DNA of 64,000 nt from Lineus longissimus (taxonomy: Eukaryota; Nemertea; Pilidiophora; Heteronemertea; Lineidae). Below the pieces are notes generated by a model. The model made no database searches and was not told the DNA's origin. It saw only the letters and a list, made by a program, of their open reading frames with translations. This document shows, piece by piece, positions 13,101-28,100 of the stretch (its first letter is position 1; every line of letters begins with the position of its first letter). The stretch spans positions 9,235,431 through 9,299,430 of the forward strand of contig NC_088322.1 in assembly GCF_910592395.1 (NCBI RefSeq). Reading direction: 5' to 3'. The position numbers were made by a program, and so were the translations under genes.

Positions 13101-16100
13101 ATCATATGTGGGAACATGAACAAGGGTGATACAATACAAGTGACATAATCAGAACATGCTATGTTTACCGCGAAAAACTCATCTAGCTCGTCTCTAGATA
13201 TGTTAATGTCTGTTTGTACTCTGTCTGTACTCTAAATACAAAATCAATCAAAAATGCAATAAAAATCTATGAGACAAATGTGGTGCAACGCAAAATAGGA
13301 CATGTGATGTGCGATGTAAATATCAGTAAAATATTCATGGTACATTCATAATCAAAGGTATATAAGAGATGCACATCCCACAAGGAGATGCTCATCTAAT
13401 CAACATGTAAGAGGAGTAAATGTACATTTTAATGACAAACTGTCCGAAAAGGTCCAAATTTGATGCTGGCTTTCGTCAAATGTGTCGAAAGCTTGCCTGA
13501 CATCGCTTGTCAATAGGTAGTTAATCACGGAGTGGTGTTTACATTGGTGTTGTCTTCTGTTTTCTTTTGGTAAACAGCACAAACATAACCTCTAACCTAA
13601 CATTACACACATGTACAGAATACAGTTGATTTCACTCTCATTTCAAAGGCATTCCGAAAGTTGCGGAGATACGTTTTCGTATTGATTGGAGAGGTTGGGT
13701 TTATCAATTCGTGATTTGTGATCTGTGACATATCCATTATCAGAAAAATCGTCAGTGTATATACAAAAAAGATTAACTAGATTGAAACAAGTCACTGACG
13801 GAACATTGTTTTTAAACTCGTCTAATTCCTACGAACGAAATTTCTTTATCTCAAAAAACTAAAAAGAGAGAAGTGTTTGAAGACAGTGAAACACCAAACA
13901 ACACTCCATACGACTTCTAGTCATAAATTTTCTTCACATACACTATAAGATTAGAGAAAACCTCATGCCTCCCAGAATCCTTGCATGATAGTTCCGGTTC
14001 CCGTCAGTGGCGCATGCGTAAAAAAGCTTAAGTTAGATTTAATCACACTGACTTCTGAACCCAGACCATTCCTAGACAGACATATGATTAACGACAAGAA
14101 AGGCCGCAGGGGCGGGGGAGGGGGGGGGGGGGGCAGGATGGACATTTTTGTCTTGTCAATACGAACACGTACAGCAACAGGAAGTGAAGTGTGTTCTGTG
14201 GCTGTGATTGCACATCACCTGTTTCTTTTCGCATGGCATCACAAAGAAGTTTGAATTTTATTTGAATTATCGCAGTTGTAACAAAACACATGTTTCTTAT
14301 GCAATGCCAATGACAGATAACAACATTGAAGACATAAGCGACGGTCAGACATAGATGTAGTCATACACGAAAGTGTCAATGGGGGAAAAAGAATTGGTCT
14401 AGGTTCAGAGATATCCATATCATTCACAAATATAACAATTTTACCAGGAACATTATGATTCCAAATTTCTTCCGATCGCTGAAGCACCGCGGTAACTGTT
14501 TACCGTAGATAATAAAGGGTTAAAAATAATGACATAAATAAAAAGTATACCTTAATAACCACATTCACAAAGTATCACTAAATATCTCAAAAACAAACGA
14601 CGAAGCCGGTGTTCACCAGGAAAGAAATAACTGTGTAAGCAACCTACTACTTGCAGTACGTGTGATGGCATTATCAGCATGCAGTTTCTGGTGTTCATTT
14701 ATCTAGGTCAACTGGTCAGTAATGCATAAAAGCATTGCTTGTTCAAGTTGGATTGATGAGAGTTTTTCTAAAGCTGAATAAATCAGTTTTAAGAAAAATA
14801 TACTAAAAAAATCACCGATCGAAAACTGATCATTCAGAAAATGCGACCGAACATTAGAAGTAATGAAAATATATACCAATTTTAAGAAGGAATTATTCAA
14901 CTTCGAATGCACACTTTTGATTAACACCCTGTATAATATCTATTTTGAAGACGTATAGAAAGATTGGAGTAACCCGCCACCAGTTGGTCCGAGACGATTG
15001 AAGTGTTACCATTTCAGTGCGCTGTTTCAGTAGCTAAGAAGAGCAAACAGAGGCCATATTACACTAAACACGCCTGAAGAAGCCAGTGAGAGAAGAGTTC
15101 ATCATCACATCGTTTGGCCTCCGCCTATGTTTACGACTCCTAGCCGAAGGTCAAAGGGATAGCAACCTCCAATTCGACAGTTCAATCCCCGTTTCAAAGG
15201 ACATGCTTATCACAGGTTCCAATATCGCGTCAGAGCGAGATCGCCCAAATAATATGACTCGAAAAAACCCGACTTACCCGGATTTCATCAACATCATTTC
15301 TGACGTCATTGGCGTTCTTTGATTTGCCGAGGCCTGATATCCGGGAGTGGTACTGGTCCATCCAGTCGATAAGGTCCTTCCAAGAGTTGTAAAACTGAAG
15401 AAAAGAAATTCAAAAAGTTAAACTGGTGGCTTATTAAGGAAAATGGCATCAAAGAAAAAGCAGGATGACCTGGGACTGATGAACTTTCTGAAGTATCTGT
15501 AAATGTCCATGTTAAGGTACTTATTATCCCAAGACTTAACACATTTTGAAAATGAGGACATCAGTTAAATAAAAAAATCTTTAAATGAATCACACCATCA
15601 CATTTTTAAAAGTCGCGCAACACCAGTTGTTATGGTCGCTAAAAACAAAACCTACCCTGACATCTTCCCTGTGCGCCTGGTTGAGGAGTCGTCCTCTCTC
15701 CTCCGCCCGTCTCTTCAACTTCTTGAACCTTAGCTTGATGCTCTGTAGCTGTGCCTTGACATAGAGTGTGTCCTCTTTGTTTCCGAAGTATTTGAGGTAG
15801 GTCCCGGTCATGTCGATTTCTTGGAGAATTTCGCGATGGAGGTGGATGTCGAACACAAATGACTGCAACGAAACGTCGCGCAAAGGGTCATTAACTCCAT
15901 TAGATATAATCTGATGGAAATTTTGAAAAAATGAACAATAAATGATACTTACATGTGGCATTTTAAAAAGTGAAGATTTCAGTTGACTTTTTTCAGGTCG
16001 GGGAACTACCAGTCAACTTGAAATAATCGGACCCCATAGTCTTGTAGGCAGTTTTCATTAGCTTGGTATTGACTTTAGACACATTTTCAAAATTATATTT

Positions 16101-19100
16101 TTCATCCCCGTCAAAGACTTTATAGTGGCCATTATATATGAGAATTTAAATTGGAGCAGCAAGAACTTCCCTAACTCTGAATCCGCTCGAATCGGATATG
16201 ACTGGCCGAAGAGGTATCCCAGGAATAGCAAGCTACCCAATTCGTGAACATTCAGTTTGTTTTGGACAAATTCTAGTTCTCCAAATTCGATAGTGCAGGA
16301 CGTATGGCCAACCCGAAATCAACAACATAAAAATTTATTCGTTATTACAAAACATATACTATTGATATCAACAAATATGTTCACATTAATATCACTTAGA
16401 TGCTTATGAAATAGTCACAATCAGCAAAAATACAGTAGAAGCATGCATGCAAATGATATTGACAGATCAATACTATCTATATTGCCATTGACACCTAGCA
16501 AATTCAAAAAGGGAAGGATCCTATGAAATATGGAATGTGAAAAAGGTGGAACGTTCCTTTCAATATCAGTCATATGTCGTTAAAGTTCCTATCTTTCACT
16601 TTGACCGATCACGTCATCTAGTGTATAAGTGTCATCACTACCAATCTTGAACAGAAACCTATTTTTTACTATTATTTGCGTCCTAGCAAGAGAAGTTGTC
16701 TCTTTAGTAGAAGTATCATATAAGGGAAATATTCCGTCGTTCTGTTAAAACACACAAGGTGACAAAAAAAGATTATTTACTTTTGATTTTGGATAACTAC
16801 ATTAATTCATAGATTTTTTCTTCGATTTACCACGCTTTGTCCACAAATAACTAATGAGATCACCACTTGTTGTGTCCAGTGTGTTTCATTTCATTACCTG
16901 TAATTACGCAATTTTTATTTGTATTTTTGCAAATTCTGCAGATGAGCAGATGATCGAAATCAAACACATAAAATCGCCTCGTATAAACCAGTAGTGCACT
17001 CATGTGCATGACCCAGTTATCAGGTGTTTGTACTTCGCTCAATAGTCACATCACATGTTAAATCTCAATAGTCATATCACATGTCCAATCATACATAATT
17101 TTTTTCCAAGACAACAACACATATTACCAGGGACTCTTAATCCGAAGTCGAAACCAGGTTGGTCGTAATAAAATGGAATGAGAGGGCCACACAGAATGAT
17201 TTTGCTAGTCTCGATCAGTTGCAAATCACTTGAAATATGTTTGTACAGGAGCTACAGGTGCTTCCCTCGAACAATTTGAAACACCAATGGGGAACCTAAC
17301 AAGAAATGCATATGATAAAAATATACCAGAACTTTCCTTATTCTAGGCCTATTCTGCTGGTTATATATATATTTGAAATTTTAACTAGAAGTTAAACGTT
17401 CCAAGCACTGAATTTCAATTCAACAAAGCCATTTCGTAGACTGAACCACAAACACAAATGCCAGGTTCTAGCGAATTTGCGTAATAACTGCAATACGGCA
17501 ATGTTTATTTCTATTTATCTGAAGTACAAGCAAATATAATGAACACGGACGGCGTAAACCCTAAGGTCACAGTTAAAGTGACAACTTGTACGTGGTAGTT
17601 GCCTGACCAGGAGGATAATGACCCTGCTTGCCACCATGCGCCGCCTCCGGTAGTATCACACAAATACTGAGTTCTAATATTTTGGACATTACATGTGAAT
17701 TTCAGGCAGGCCTATGGTTCCGCCCCTTTCTAGTGCATTGTTTATTGCAGCTAAAGGAATTTTCAATTATCCTGTTTGGAGAAGTCGCGGCCCTGTTGGA
17801 AGCCATTTTCGTATGAAAATCAACATATCTCATCCCCAAGTTGTCCCTTTAAGGTAACAGGCACAAGACAAAAAGGTCCAGGACATATTTTTGGGTTAGT
17901 GGACCAGACACTACTTGCAGTTTACTGTCAAAGTATGTACTTAGCACTGTCACAGTGTATATATAAGAGCCTTCAAGGGACTCTTTATAGGCAGCAGCTA
18001 GGTAGGGTAGTTAAATTTACACAAAGTGGCCAATAGAAGTCTCTCCCATCTCACAGTACGTCAACACCTTTTTTTGCTTGCGTGAGGAATATATGTAGCG
18101 ATGAAGCTAACATGACCCAGTGCCTTTATACTGTGTAGATAGCCAATTCAACCCCTCTGCTCCTGCCTTTGGTCCCCCTTTATGATTAAATGAAAGCATG
18201 TGGTATGTTGTTCAGCACTATATCATCTGTAGGCTCATCATGCTTCGCTATTATGTTACCTTTTCATACAATTTTGTTATCTTGTGACGCATTATCAGCA
18301 ATATCGAACCTTAGATTGGCCTACTTTTACAACCTAGACAGCGGGACTACATTAGAAGAAATGGTGCATGACTTTAATCTGCGTGAAAAGCTATAAAAAT
18401 GTACATGTATGTCTTGCATACAAAAATATTTGGAGAATGTTCCTTGAATGACACAGCGAACGCTTAATGCTGAACCGTCCGACAAATGACCATGCAAGAG
18501 AGATTTCCCTCAAGTGTGCAGTCGATATTATAAGCCATGTGTTTAAAGGGGAAATATAGACCACAGATGAGATGGGCCAGATTATGCGCAGGTTATGTCC
18601 TGAACTCAGGCTGTGTAGGCCACAAAAGTATCGTCTTCTTTGAATGTTAACTTTTGCTATTTTGGCTGGGTCGACGCTCTTTCATTGGTAGGCCGCTGGG
18701 GCTAGCAATTTTCATTTTACACAAAGTGCAATATCTCGTGCCTTTATTTTCACTTTTTTGATAGTCAAGCTTCAAACGCGTTTCCTTCGAACACAATGTC
18801 CACAACAGTGCAAAACAAGCTCTGAATCAAATATTGCCAATATCGACAACAGAACGATAATCACTCGAAGCGCGTGGACGTCTTTCAGAATTCATTCCCC
18901 CCTCTGAGCCCCTTGCCGCATAGATTGCATATTTGGCCATCCTCGCCGCACGGGGTGACTCTGAAAAGTTTTTCACTTCGTCGACTCCTGAAGAAGAAGG
19001 ACGCCGGAAACTGAATCTGTCACTAAAACTGGTAAAAGATTCCCGACGGGTTCCGACTGATTCCGCTCCAATTCCGAATGAACCCGATCTACCACGAACG

Positions 19101-22100
19101 GAATCAGATACACTCACGACTGAGTCTGATGTACTCCCGACTGATCCCGACGCACTGCCGACTTCTTCCGTTTTATTCCTGATTGATTCCGAGTTACTTC
19201 CGACAGAATCTGCAGTCCTAGAAAATCTCTCTCGAATCGAATTGAATCTAGAATAACCGATACTATCGCCGTTAGAATGGGCATCGCTTATTTTTTCAGG
19301 CCTATTAGGAGCACCAACAGATGAGTTACTGACACTGTCTGTTACATTTGGTCCAGGGTGCACAGTGCCAACACTATCCGATATTTGGTCTGGGCGATAT
19401 TCTTTTGAATTCTCTGAAGAATTCGAACGAGTTTCAACTGACTCGGATCTATTTACGATAAACTCCGATCCATTTCCGACAGTCTCTGGTGTCCTGGAAA
19501 ATCTCTCGCTATTCAAATTTGTTCTTGTACTGTATCTTGCGAAACCAATATTTTCACTGTCTGGTTGAGTTGGCCTATCACTTATTCCCTCAGGTTGATT
19601 ACTTGCATTTCCATTTGAGTACGAGGAATTGGGTCCATCTTTTAATCTAGTGCGATGGTCATTTGAATACGCACTCCCAGTAGAATCTGAATGAGTTCCG
19701 ATCGATTCCGATCGGTTTCCGAACGATTCCGATCGGTTTTCGAACGATTCCGACCTCTGTCCGATCGAATCCGACGTTCTGGAAAATCTTCCCGGAGTCG
19801 AGTTTGTTCTCGCTCTGTACCTCGCGTAACCATTAGTTTCGCTATTTGAATAAGTACCATGATTTTGCGCTGGTGACCTAGTGGCGCCACCAAGCGAGTT
19901 AGTGTCACTAGAATCCCCACATACTCCCGTAGCGCCGTTTACGGAGTAATTGTTACTGTCTGAATCGCTTAACCCCGGGCGGTTTATAATCAGTTTGTGC
20001 CGATCGATAATAGCCTCGGCCCCTTGGTGCATTAGGGTGGTTGGCGACGGGGGACGGGGTTCGGGAGGTGTTTCCTTTTCTGCAAATCGTTCGGCTAAGT
20101 ATTTGCTTAATGCTTCTCCCTTGGGGGAAGTTTGGAGTATTTTTGATACATGGCAAAATTTAGGAGTCGTTGTACCCGATCTGTGAGCAGATTTTGTGAC
20201 GTTCTCTACTGAATCAAAAACATCATCGTCAACATCATCATCATAATCGTAATCCTCAAACTGATGAGTCATTGCATTCCTCTCTTGAGAAGTTCGAAAG
20301 TTCGAAAGTTCGGGAGCTGGTTCCTTTTCTGCAAATCGCTCGGCTAAGTATTTGCTTAAGGCTTCTCCCTTGGGGGAGGTTTGGAGTATTTTTGATACAT
20401 GGCAAAATTTAGGAGTCGTTGTACCCGATCTGTGAGCAGATTTTGTGCCGTTCTCTACTGAATCAAAAACATCATTGTCATCATCATCATCACCATCATC
20501 GTAATCCTCAAACTGATGAGTTATTGCATTCCTCTCTTGAGAAGTTCGAAAGTTCTCGCGAAAATTCGAATCCCGTCTAACAGTTCTCAAAGCGGATTTC
20601 AATGTTCTGTTTTCCGCGTTCAAAGTCGGGGTAATGAACGGTTTGTAGCTACTCCGGGTCCAGGGGGCCTTTGCACGCTCTTCACGTGCCCTTTCCTCCT
20701 CCGCCGTAAAGAAAATCGGTTTAATGTCTTTAATATCGACTGCCCGACTTCTCCGAGGACTCATGTGTCGGTATTTCTCGAGCAAATCTTCCACTCGCGC
20801 GCCACCGAATTTATTCGGTCGCCGACTTAAATCGTCTTTTGAAAGCATTGGATGATATTCCTTCTTCGGCAAATCCGAGCCCCGAGATTTATAACTATCG
20901 CCACCAGAATTGTCAATGTCAATATCCACGGGGGTCAGCTTGGAAAAATCGGGAACATCCGACCCGCTGTATCTTCTGCGTCTGTATTTAGCTAGAAGCG
21001 CGTAAGGGTTTGGCTTGGAAGGATCCTCGGGTTCCCTGGCAGCAAGCTGGTCTAGATTACCACAGTACGGGGCAGTTTCCTCGTAGTTCTCACTATTCCT
21101 GAGGAGGGTATCCTCGGGGAGACCAGCAGATGACCGCAACTTGGCATGTCGTTCGTAAATATCCTTCAAAATCACACCAACGGCTCCACCAGATTGCTCA
21201 ATGTTCCTCTCAAACTCCAGCTGTGCCTGGCTTTTTTGTCCAAAACCCTCGTTTAGGCCTTCCATAGTGAAATCGAACTGTTCAGTCTTTTCGGGACTCA
21301 GCACCTCAATTCCGCGGACGTACGGGAATATTTTAACCACTGGCTTCGGATAATCTATAGGAGTCGAAGCACGTTTGAAGTAATCCGGTTGTTCAGAATC
21401 TGAATTCGGATCGGAGCAACAGTTCGTTAGAGACCCATTTAAATCTGTGTTTTCAAGTGAAGTGCATTCCGTCTCACTGCTACTTGTGAAGTCTATTGAA
21501 GAACCGACAGTGCCGTGTCTCACAGATTGAGGTCGGCCATTGTTGTGGTCGTCGCACCCCTCTACCACGTCATCCTCGCCCGTAAATGCACCGCTGTCCC
21601 TTTCATCCAGGTCATCACGATCTTTGTCTGGGACACTCGATTGAGAGAACCTGCGCTGATATATTCCTGGTCTAAACAGCAGTTTATCCATTGGATTGTT
21701 TATGGGTGGAACAATATTTTGCGGGCAAAACACAATAAAACCTTCAATAAAGGATATATGTTCTAGATTTCAAACTTGGCCGGGTTGTTCAGAACCTCAA
21801 GCATGCCCATTGTACTGTTATTCTATCCGCCATAAAATACCTCCATCAAAGAGTATATCAAAAATATTTAAAGGTTTTCCACCGTCATTTTTTCGTCGAA
21901 TTTTATATACATTGCCATGGAAAAATGCACTACTACATAAACTTATGTTTGCCCTATTATTATGCATGGTGGTATGTCACTTAGAACCTGTTTTTGCTGC
22001 TTGGGAATAGTAACACGAAGAAAATGTTTCCAAGTTCAAGTCAGGTGTTCTGCTTAGAATGTTTAAGTAGTCGAAATATACTTTCCCTCTTGAATTTAGA

Positions 22101-25100
22101 AGTTTGTTTTTTATTGATATCCCGATATTCCAAACGTAAATATTAGAATGTAAGACATTTTTAGCTGTATGTACATCTGACGGATTCAGTAGAACCTCGT
22201 GAAATCACACACGACATTCAACTGTCAGACCTGAGGAATGGGACTTGAAGATACTTGAAGTCACTTTAGATCCGTCAGTGGGTTTCTGACTACCTCACCT
22301 GCCGAATGGAGTGCATCGGATGCACTGCATGTGTGAATGCGTACAGCCTATACTAGTGCATTAGTGGAAGTAATAAAGAAAGGTCAGAATGTGGAAGAAA
22401 ACCGCATCATTGCGGTCATCCAGGATGGAATCGAAGTCTATCACAGATTGATCACGCCCTATCCAAGTTTATATAGCTATCATGAGCCAAAAAATCATTC
22501 CTCGGGGTGTGATATGTTTTTATCCTGACTACACTTTCATCGCGAAACTTCAATTCTCGATGTCCGGTAATCCAGGCCAGAACCAGCTGTCCCGAAATTC
22601 CAACATCTAAAAAGTCCGAAATTGGTTCAGGAACAAATGAGACAGATAATTGCGTCACATTTCTAACCATACACAAAGTACGAAAATATCTAAATTGGGT
22701 GTCTCTATCATTGCTGGTATTCCATTGCATATTATTCAAGTTCATCGGAGAGGCAGCAAAATGTCAGCATTAACTTAATCCAATGACACGGGATACAATC
22801 ACAACACAACATGGAGGACAATATCGAACGAAACAGTTCTCCCCAGACACTGATTCCTGCTCGAGTTGAATATCAACAGTACAAAATTAGTGATGAATTA
22901 TTCATTAAAATTCTGTACATTAATGTAGTAGATTGTTCCCCAGGTATTGGAAATCACTATTCGAAATATGCAACAACAACATTGAAATATTTCGAGGATT
23001 ATTTTCTTCTCAGATGCGTCTTTGAATTTTCTTTACTCCTGACGACTTCGAAAGTTTTATTAGTTTAACCGCAAAATTAAATACAGTTTTACACATAACT
23101 TCCATCCGGGGTTCGACAAACTGTTCGAATACACCTTTTATTCGTCCTCATAATAACCAACTTCAATATCCAACTCAAAAAGGCTCCTACGAATCTGTAA
23201 CTTCAACAAGTGTTGTTTAGAATCATTTTGATGAGAAATCCAGTGTTTCAAATGAGTAATCCAGTGTTTCTGAAGAGAAACCGAGTTTTCTGGTTACTTA
23301 TTCATAATCAGTGTCACCGACAACTGAGAATATAGCATCATCCTTTTGCTTTTTGGGTGGAACCATCCCAATAATTCTCATTTACGATGTACGGTATCCA
23401 TTTGCGGACAACTCTCCGTAGAATCAAACAACGCTGTTCACATTTTCAGTCGAAAAATGTTTCTACATTTGCGAAAATTTATATCCTGATGTTCGTTTTT
23501 TACCACATGTACAATGTTTACTCGATCGCTTGGCGCAATACATTGCCTGTGTACAGAGACATTTTTTTTCTTCCAAAGTTTACAACAAAGCCTATTTCTT
23601 CTAAGGTTATTCTACTGCTCAACTCTCTCACGACACGTTTGTGAACATCGCCAAATATATGTTTTCAGCTCAATAACCTTCTTACAAGTCCTCAGCAAAT
23701 GCCTAAATCTCTTGAAGAATATTTTCGACTGGGAACCATGTCAATTAGTGTGCACTGGTTCCCTGCAAACAATTTGGACAATAGTTGCATCTCACGGTGT
23801 ATAGCGACCAGGTATCAAGTTATGTTGTCGAAATAGGCCTGTGAGTCATTAATGTATCTCAATGCATTATTTCGAATTGCGATTCATTGTGTGGCTTTTG
23901 ACGACAGAATGTATGAGGGTGTTTTTTTTCAATTTGGTGCAACAATTATTATGCTATATCAAATTATATCATATTCATTTGGTGGGTAGGCGTTTAACAT
24001 ACCTACATAGCTTCAAGAGCGTCAACCTTTTCTGAAAGACCTCATCTTTGCAAAGGTGCTTTAAATGTCGAGCAAATATTATTCGCTTTTTACATTTATC
24101 TGCTTTGCTGACATGCGTGATATCATGTCTAAGACAGTTCTACACGTTTAACTATCAAAATATACAAGTTAACAAGTAATAAGTATTAGCACAAAGGCAC
24201 TGCTGAAAAATCCTCACTTTTCTGAACCCTGTGGCACAATACTGGGCCAAAGTTTTGTTTTCAATCCGAGGCATGAGCAAGCTTTTTCTTCACCTACAGG
24301 AATAGGCCTATGGAATTCGGTCAAAACAGAGTTTTGTCTGAAGGGGTCATAAATTCGCGTTCTCCATTCAACTGTCGAAATTGAAATATGCCCCAGGGAC
24401 TATTTTAATGATATGGTGCACTTTATTAATGGTTTATACGTGCACATACAAATGAAATATGAAACATAACTTAACGATGATGCCCCCAACTTCAGAATGG
24501 GTTATTGGCAAGACCCAATGACATACTAAACGCCTAAATGTTATATACCACATGTCAATACCTTAATATCACCAAAGGTATATAGAAACCGCTCAAAAGC
24601 AATCGTTAAGATGGATGTTAGCATACATGCGTCACAATAAACAGGAATTTAATCATTCCTACGAAACCAGAAAGGCTGACCTAAATACCCTCAAAAGAAT
24701 CTGCATACAAATGATGTTTACATTCAAGCTGATTGGCTTCAGGATGACGCTGCTTATCTTTTGATTTTTCAACAAACTTGAACAGAAGTTCTCTAGGGTA
24801 AAGGCCTTTAGAGAACGGCCTGGCCTGGGTCACGGCATGGCCGAATTTTGGAGGCGAGGCGACGTCATAGGCCAAATAACATGAATAAGGTTGAATAGAT
24901 TATTGTTGACTTTTGGCAAAAGATCACGTTCATGAACATGTTCTAGGTTCATCCATCTAAGATGGTTGACAACTTGGTGTCGCCGAATAATTCTCTATCC
25001 AAATTGAAAATTCCGACTATTAAGCGACTAATGTGCATCTAGTAGGGCGTGCACTTAATTATTTAGAATTTAGAAACGGTCTTAGATTGTACAGGGTGGC

Positions 25101-28100
25101 CCAGAATTATCTTCCCTAACTACACCTGTAGAGTAGAGTAAAAAATGATGTCACCAGCCTACGCGACCATGGAAGTTTGACCAGTGGTGACATCTACAAG
25201 TGTGAACGATTGGCCTAACAAAAGTATATCAAGGTGAACTTTATGAAGGCCTATCAATAGTCTATCAAACGCTTTTGATCATTGCATCAGTCTTGTAAAA
25301 ATTACAAGAGTGTAGTAACTGTCATGGTGAATTTCAGATTGGACTTATAATTGATGGAGGTCAGTCTCGAATCAACCCCTTCGCGACAAGTGTTCTAACA
25401 TTCAAGTTCCTTCCACCACTCAATAGCATTCCGCGAAGTTACTATTTATAGCTCACAAGGTCATTTGAATAAGATATTGATGACGCTTTAGTCACGTGAC
25501 AGTCGGACATCGACACTTATTTCTACGCATTTGAGCTTATTTCAAAGTCAATTATCTTTGACCCTGCATTGTTTTTAGCATGAATGATACCATAGAGTCA
25601 GAGAGAGATATATTCAGAACAATTATGTAGTATTTCCAACACTCGGATATGTGCCAGATTGAATCTAACTGCCCTCGTGAGAAAGCCTGAATCCATTACG
25701 AAACCACATGTTTGTCGACATTGCCTGTAATTCAACGATGGGGAAATAGAGGGCAGCAGCTGCAGTGACGTCATTATCGCGCAATGCTGTTCATCTGCGA
25801 AAAGTGATTCCGATGATTTAATTCTGAACATGAAGTGACCAGTCTCCACAAAGGCACTCTCAAATATCACTGAGCTTTTCACACATTGCTCACAAGTAAC
25901 ATGACTGACGGAGATAAAGAGATCGAACCATACATGACTATCTCCTATTTTGAACACCCTGCACTTTCATCTTCAACTGAACACGTCTTACCTTGTGGTC
26001 CTTTATTTGTTTCTTGATCCGGTCGACGATCTTGCTTGGGTATTTGAATGTCTTCAGTTGCTGTTCGGCGCGGATTAACCAGTCAACATAGACTTGGAGA
26101 CTGCCGTGGAACCCTTGCACATAGGCTAGATGTCCCTCTAGTTTTTTCTGGAAGTTATAAAGATGCGCAGTGTTTTAAAATAGCTGCAAGGGTAATCGAG
26201 TTGTGCGGATTTGAGCTTGAAGTCGTCTTTTAATGCTGACACAATAAAGTTGTGTGTTGGGGCTTTAAAAACTGCTGATGGCTGTCTTAACTAAGGATAG
26301 ATACCCTTCACCATGTAGGCCTGGTGAATAAATGTAGTTCTCAAACAAGGAATAAAACGCATGCCATTATTTGTTAGATTTGGTATGTATTTCGAATATC
26401 ATGCCAACACGTTTCAAAGGGGATGTAGGGAAACGTCGTGATAACGTGTTATTTCCATGACCACCCTTTATATTTCTAATCAAGGTACCTTAATCTCATA
26501 AGGTCGTCGAGAGAAATCTTTGGTAAAAGAGATCTGAAAACGCCAAGGTTTTCATGAATGAATATGTGAAGGAAATGAAGTATAAGGAGTGATGATTTTT
26601 AGATCATGGTCAATTGATTTATGAATGTATGACTGCGTGTTATTTCTTCGAGGGAGTGGGGTTCAGAGAGGAAGAAACATGTATCTTCTTCTTTGCAAGT
26701 AAAATGATCGCCCTTGATGAGTTACGGGATGGAATATGCTGGTGAGCTGAGTTATCTACCTTACAACCGAATTGGAAGCTTTGCCCGATTCCTTAATGTG
26801 TGAGTGATGGTTTTTGGGAAAAGTTGGCAGTGGAGGATGTGAGAGTGGCACAGGTTCCCAACATCGATTTCAGAGGGAAGTTGTCCTATCAATCTGAACT
26901 ATAAAACTAGTTGTTTCAAAAACCAGAACAGCTACTACTGCTTTCATGTAGACTAGTGGAGGTAAACTGTGCGTAGTCTTGCCATCCAAGACAGCTTCCC
27001 CTCAGATAGGGTCTGCTTACCTTCTTCTTTGCAGCTCTCCTCTTCACGCTGTTCCACTTCTGCCTGAGTTTCCTCAGGTAGTCATCAAGCAGGGCAGCAT
27101 CAGTGGCCTTGCATCGATCCAGCATGTCCTCGCCATTAGCCAACAACAGACGAATCTTGTCTTCCTTCTTCTCGAAGATCGCATATTTTACCTGGAACCA
27201 AGACGTATAATATACAGATGACAAAATATCTAATTTTTCTAGATACAAATGACAACACACTTCTTTTTTTAAATACAAATGACAACATACTTCATTTTTG
27301 AAATACAAATGACAGCCTAATACCTTTTTGAAATACAAATGACAAAATACATCTTATTTTGAAATACAAGACAAAATACATCTTATTTGGAAATGCAAAT
27401 GATAAAATACATCATTTTTCGAGATACAAATTAAAGATATTTCTTTGTTTGTGATACAAATGACAAGATACTCCTCTTTGTAGATACAAATATTTCAATT
27501 TTGGATCAAAGGACGTGCGATACTTACGAGGAATTTATCGAGATGTTTCTTCGCGCTGTATGGAATGCAACCGATTGGTCCAGGGTGCCTGAGTTCGATC
27601 TTGAATTCTGTCAACCAATTAACCTGGTCTTCAACATCACCGATGAACACTTTAATCTAAAGGTGAGAGACATTAAATATAGATCAAAATTATTTTGCAA
27701 ATTACAACAAATGCGTTAATTACTTGAGTTTGTCTTCTGGATTAACTCTGCTGAGTTTTTCGTGTTTCGGTGGGGCATCAGTTGGGGTTATTCGTCTAGT
27801 ACAATAATGGACCTCATTCAATCCCTAATAAGGCGTTCAATTCTGCATAGGACTACGTTTGCATACAGTTTGTGATATTGGTTTAATGACGACGTTTTAA
27901 TTGATACTAGTGCAAGATACTGCTATTTCTGACTAGAAAAGTGGGGTCTTTAGCTTATCATTTTTTTGCAAGACATCACATTTTTACGACTTGTTCAAAG
28001 CAAAACGTAACTAAAGACTACAATAGAACCCAATCATATGTATGTACGTTATACACAGGCAATTACCATACATCTTCTCAATACAAGCTCACATTTATTT

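Larger units (their letters stand above)
15863..25991 (-). other. Intron 19, host of the nested open frame
   Basis: 10.1 kb, the largest intron in the window. The open frame at 18827-21691 lies in its middle. Flanks 15863-18742 and 21910-25991 show no supported exon. Confidence 0.8.

Noticed and set aside
22452-22745. 97-codon minus-strand frame near the nested open frame
   Set aside because: No acceptor or donor placing it in a transcript, and no recognisable similarity. Left out for lack of support.
27213-27497. CRISPR-like array
   Set aside because: Units are contiguous and degenerate without unique spacers, in an intron of an animal gene.
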